Of a DNA stretch of 20,203 bases, positions 19,367 through 20,203 are shown one piece after another. Every line of letters starts with the position of its first letter. Positions within the stretch are counted from its first letter, which is position 1. The stretch is from a virus. Location: positions 1-20,203 of IMG/VR virus record IMGVR_UViG_3300030116_005764, one strand, 5' to 3'. Under the pieces are notes generated by a model. It was not told the origin of the DNA. It saw nothing but the letters and a program-made list of their open reading frames with translations, and ran no database searches. A program made the translations under genes and the position numbers.

Positions 19367-20203
19367 GTGAGTGGTGACGAGGAACAAAATATCATACAAG
19401 AATTAAATGCTCGGTTTCAAGAATTACGAGCATTGATGATAACAATTGGTTCAGTTATCGCTATGCTACTTGCAGGTCTAAACGAGGTAGGGTTTATTTC
19501 CTTTGCAGTAGACAGCCTTGTTGATTGGGTCGAAGATAACCCCGACAAGAACCCATATGCCCCATGTGAAGAAAGTTGGTTAATAACAAGTGACCACTAT
19601 ATTGTTGATGGAGACTTGTATATTACTGTAGATATTCTTGATGACGCATGGTGCAACACCATACACACCGTTTGGTTTAACGCTACCATGTCGGGACAAA
19701 CACAGTCAGAGGAAAGCGCACCTTTCCGTAATGCGGCTTCGGCTTTGTTTGAGTTTCCCAGTATTGACGAAGGTACGCACAGAATTACAATTACAGTAGA
19801 GAACGGTAGTATATTCTTGTTTGCTATGGAGGTCATAGACTTTGAGTATGACCAAAGCGAGGAAGAAAATGCAGTATATGGTTGCACCGACTCTGCGGCT
19901 ACTAACTACAACGAAAGTGCTACACACGAAGACGGCTCTTGTGAGTACGCAGAAGAAGAGGAGGAAATAACCGAAGATTGCTACGCCTATATTTATGACG
20001 CGGTCTCTTATTGGAACGAAACTAACGAATCGGTTTACAACGAGTTTGACGTTGATTTCTCTTGTCAAGCCAACATTACTTTTACCATGAAGATAGAGTT
20101 ACTTGACTCAAGCAACAAGTCAGTAGGTTTAGAAATAGAGGATAACTTTACTACCTATCACATGGAATGGGACTACAAGTATTTGGACTTTTATGGTGTG
20201 TAC
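19367..20203 (+). CDS. Membrane-anchored surface protein with GCTD motif; truncated at the window edge
   Basis: A continuous open frame from a GTG at 19367 to the end of the window (279 codons); ATG at 19436 is an alternative start. After a short cytoplasmic helix (NIIQELNARFQELRA) there is a hydrophobic segment (LMITIGSVIAMLLAGL), then an acidic, beta-rich ectodomain with several N-x-S/T sequons. Around residues 171-194 is GCTDSAATNYNESATHEDGS followed by CEY, the calcium/disulfide-type GCTD...NY...A...DGSC.Y motif seen in many marine bacterial and Poseidoniales surface proteins. It follows the portal gene and could be a host-attachment or spike protein. The homology is to the motif only. 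Confidence 0.72.
   Translation, partial: MSGDEEQNIIQELNARFQELRALMITIGSVIAMLLAGLNEVGFISFAVDSLVDWVEDNPDKNPYAPCEESWLITSDHYIVDGDLYITVDILDDAWCNTIHTVWFNATMSGQTQSEESAPFRNAASALFEFPSIDEGTHRITITVENGSIFLFAMEVIDFEYDQSEEENAVYGCTDSAATNYNESATHEDGSCEYAEEEEEITEDCYAYIYDAVSYWNETNESVYNEFDVDFSCQANITFTMKIELLDSSNKSVGLEIEDNFTTYHMEWDYKYLDFYGVY

Overview
The window reads as part of the genome of an archaeal tailed (head-tail) virus. The viral part is explicit: a large terminase (14605-16113, minus) and a portal protein (17952-19328, plus). The archaeal part rests on promoters. Upstream of several operons are archaeal TATA boxes of the form TTTAAATAC (transcribed strand), three of them with a fixed upstream element, and in several cases the first ATG lies where transcription should start (leaderless mRNA). 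A membrane-anchored surface protein at the right edge carries the GCTD...NYN...DGSC motif common in marine surface proteins, including those of Marine Group II (Poseidoniales) archaea. A marine euryarchaeal host is therefore my best guess. This is inference, not proof.

Layout. (1) 1-842: a truncated leftward gene behind a 149-bp regulatory region. (2) 849-8510: about 30 leftward genes packed into three transcription units (promoters near 8535, 6024 and 5270). Many are 23-100 codons long and most junctions are ATGA/GTGA or 1-nt overlaps. Recognisable members are a DUF2958 protein, a papain/transglutaminase-like protein, a MazG-like helical protein, a phage-type 'MNIF.LD' protein, winged-helix-like proteins, two tiny membrane proteins and many CxxC zinc-ribbon mini-proteins. 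This looks like the early/host-takeover region. (3) 8563-9147: a non-coding or weakly coding stretch with repeats and a strong hairpin. (4) 9148-10573: a DUF932 gene, probably with a non-AUG start, and a short ORF before it. (5) 10574-12054: about 1.5 kb without convincing genes. It holds 15 copies of GTAACAAA/TTTGTTAC, copies of a second 20-bp motif, and a 19-bp repeat family, and is a candidate replication origin or control region. (6) 12055-14065: a GC-rich rightward operon of a SAP-like/zinc protein, a small zinc-ribbon protein and a 117-residue unknown. (7) 14304-17711: a leftward AT-rich operon of metallophosphoesterase, TerL and a small winged-helix-like protein. (8) 17736-17884: a second copy of the 149-bp regulatory region, between the divergent packaging operon and the rightward portal and surface-protein genes.

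How it fits together. The early units share one promoter architecture: TATA plus CTGGCCATTACTG (plus strand) exactly 10 bp further upstream. The structural units share another, the 149-bp region with two GCCCGNAGTAYNNCGGTTTT-like modules 104 bp apart. The second motif also recurs inside the repeat-rich central region, and the GTAA/TTAC half-site of the central repeats resembles part of the early promoter element. This suggests a compact regulatory and replication circuit built on a few DNA-binding proteins, with the wHTH, zinc and SAP-like proteins encoded here as candidates. No rRNA, tRNA, CRISPR array, insertion sequence or integrase was recognised.
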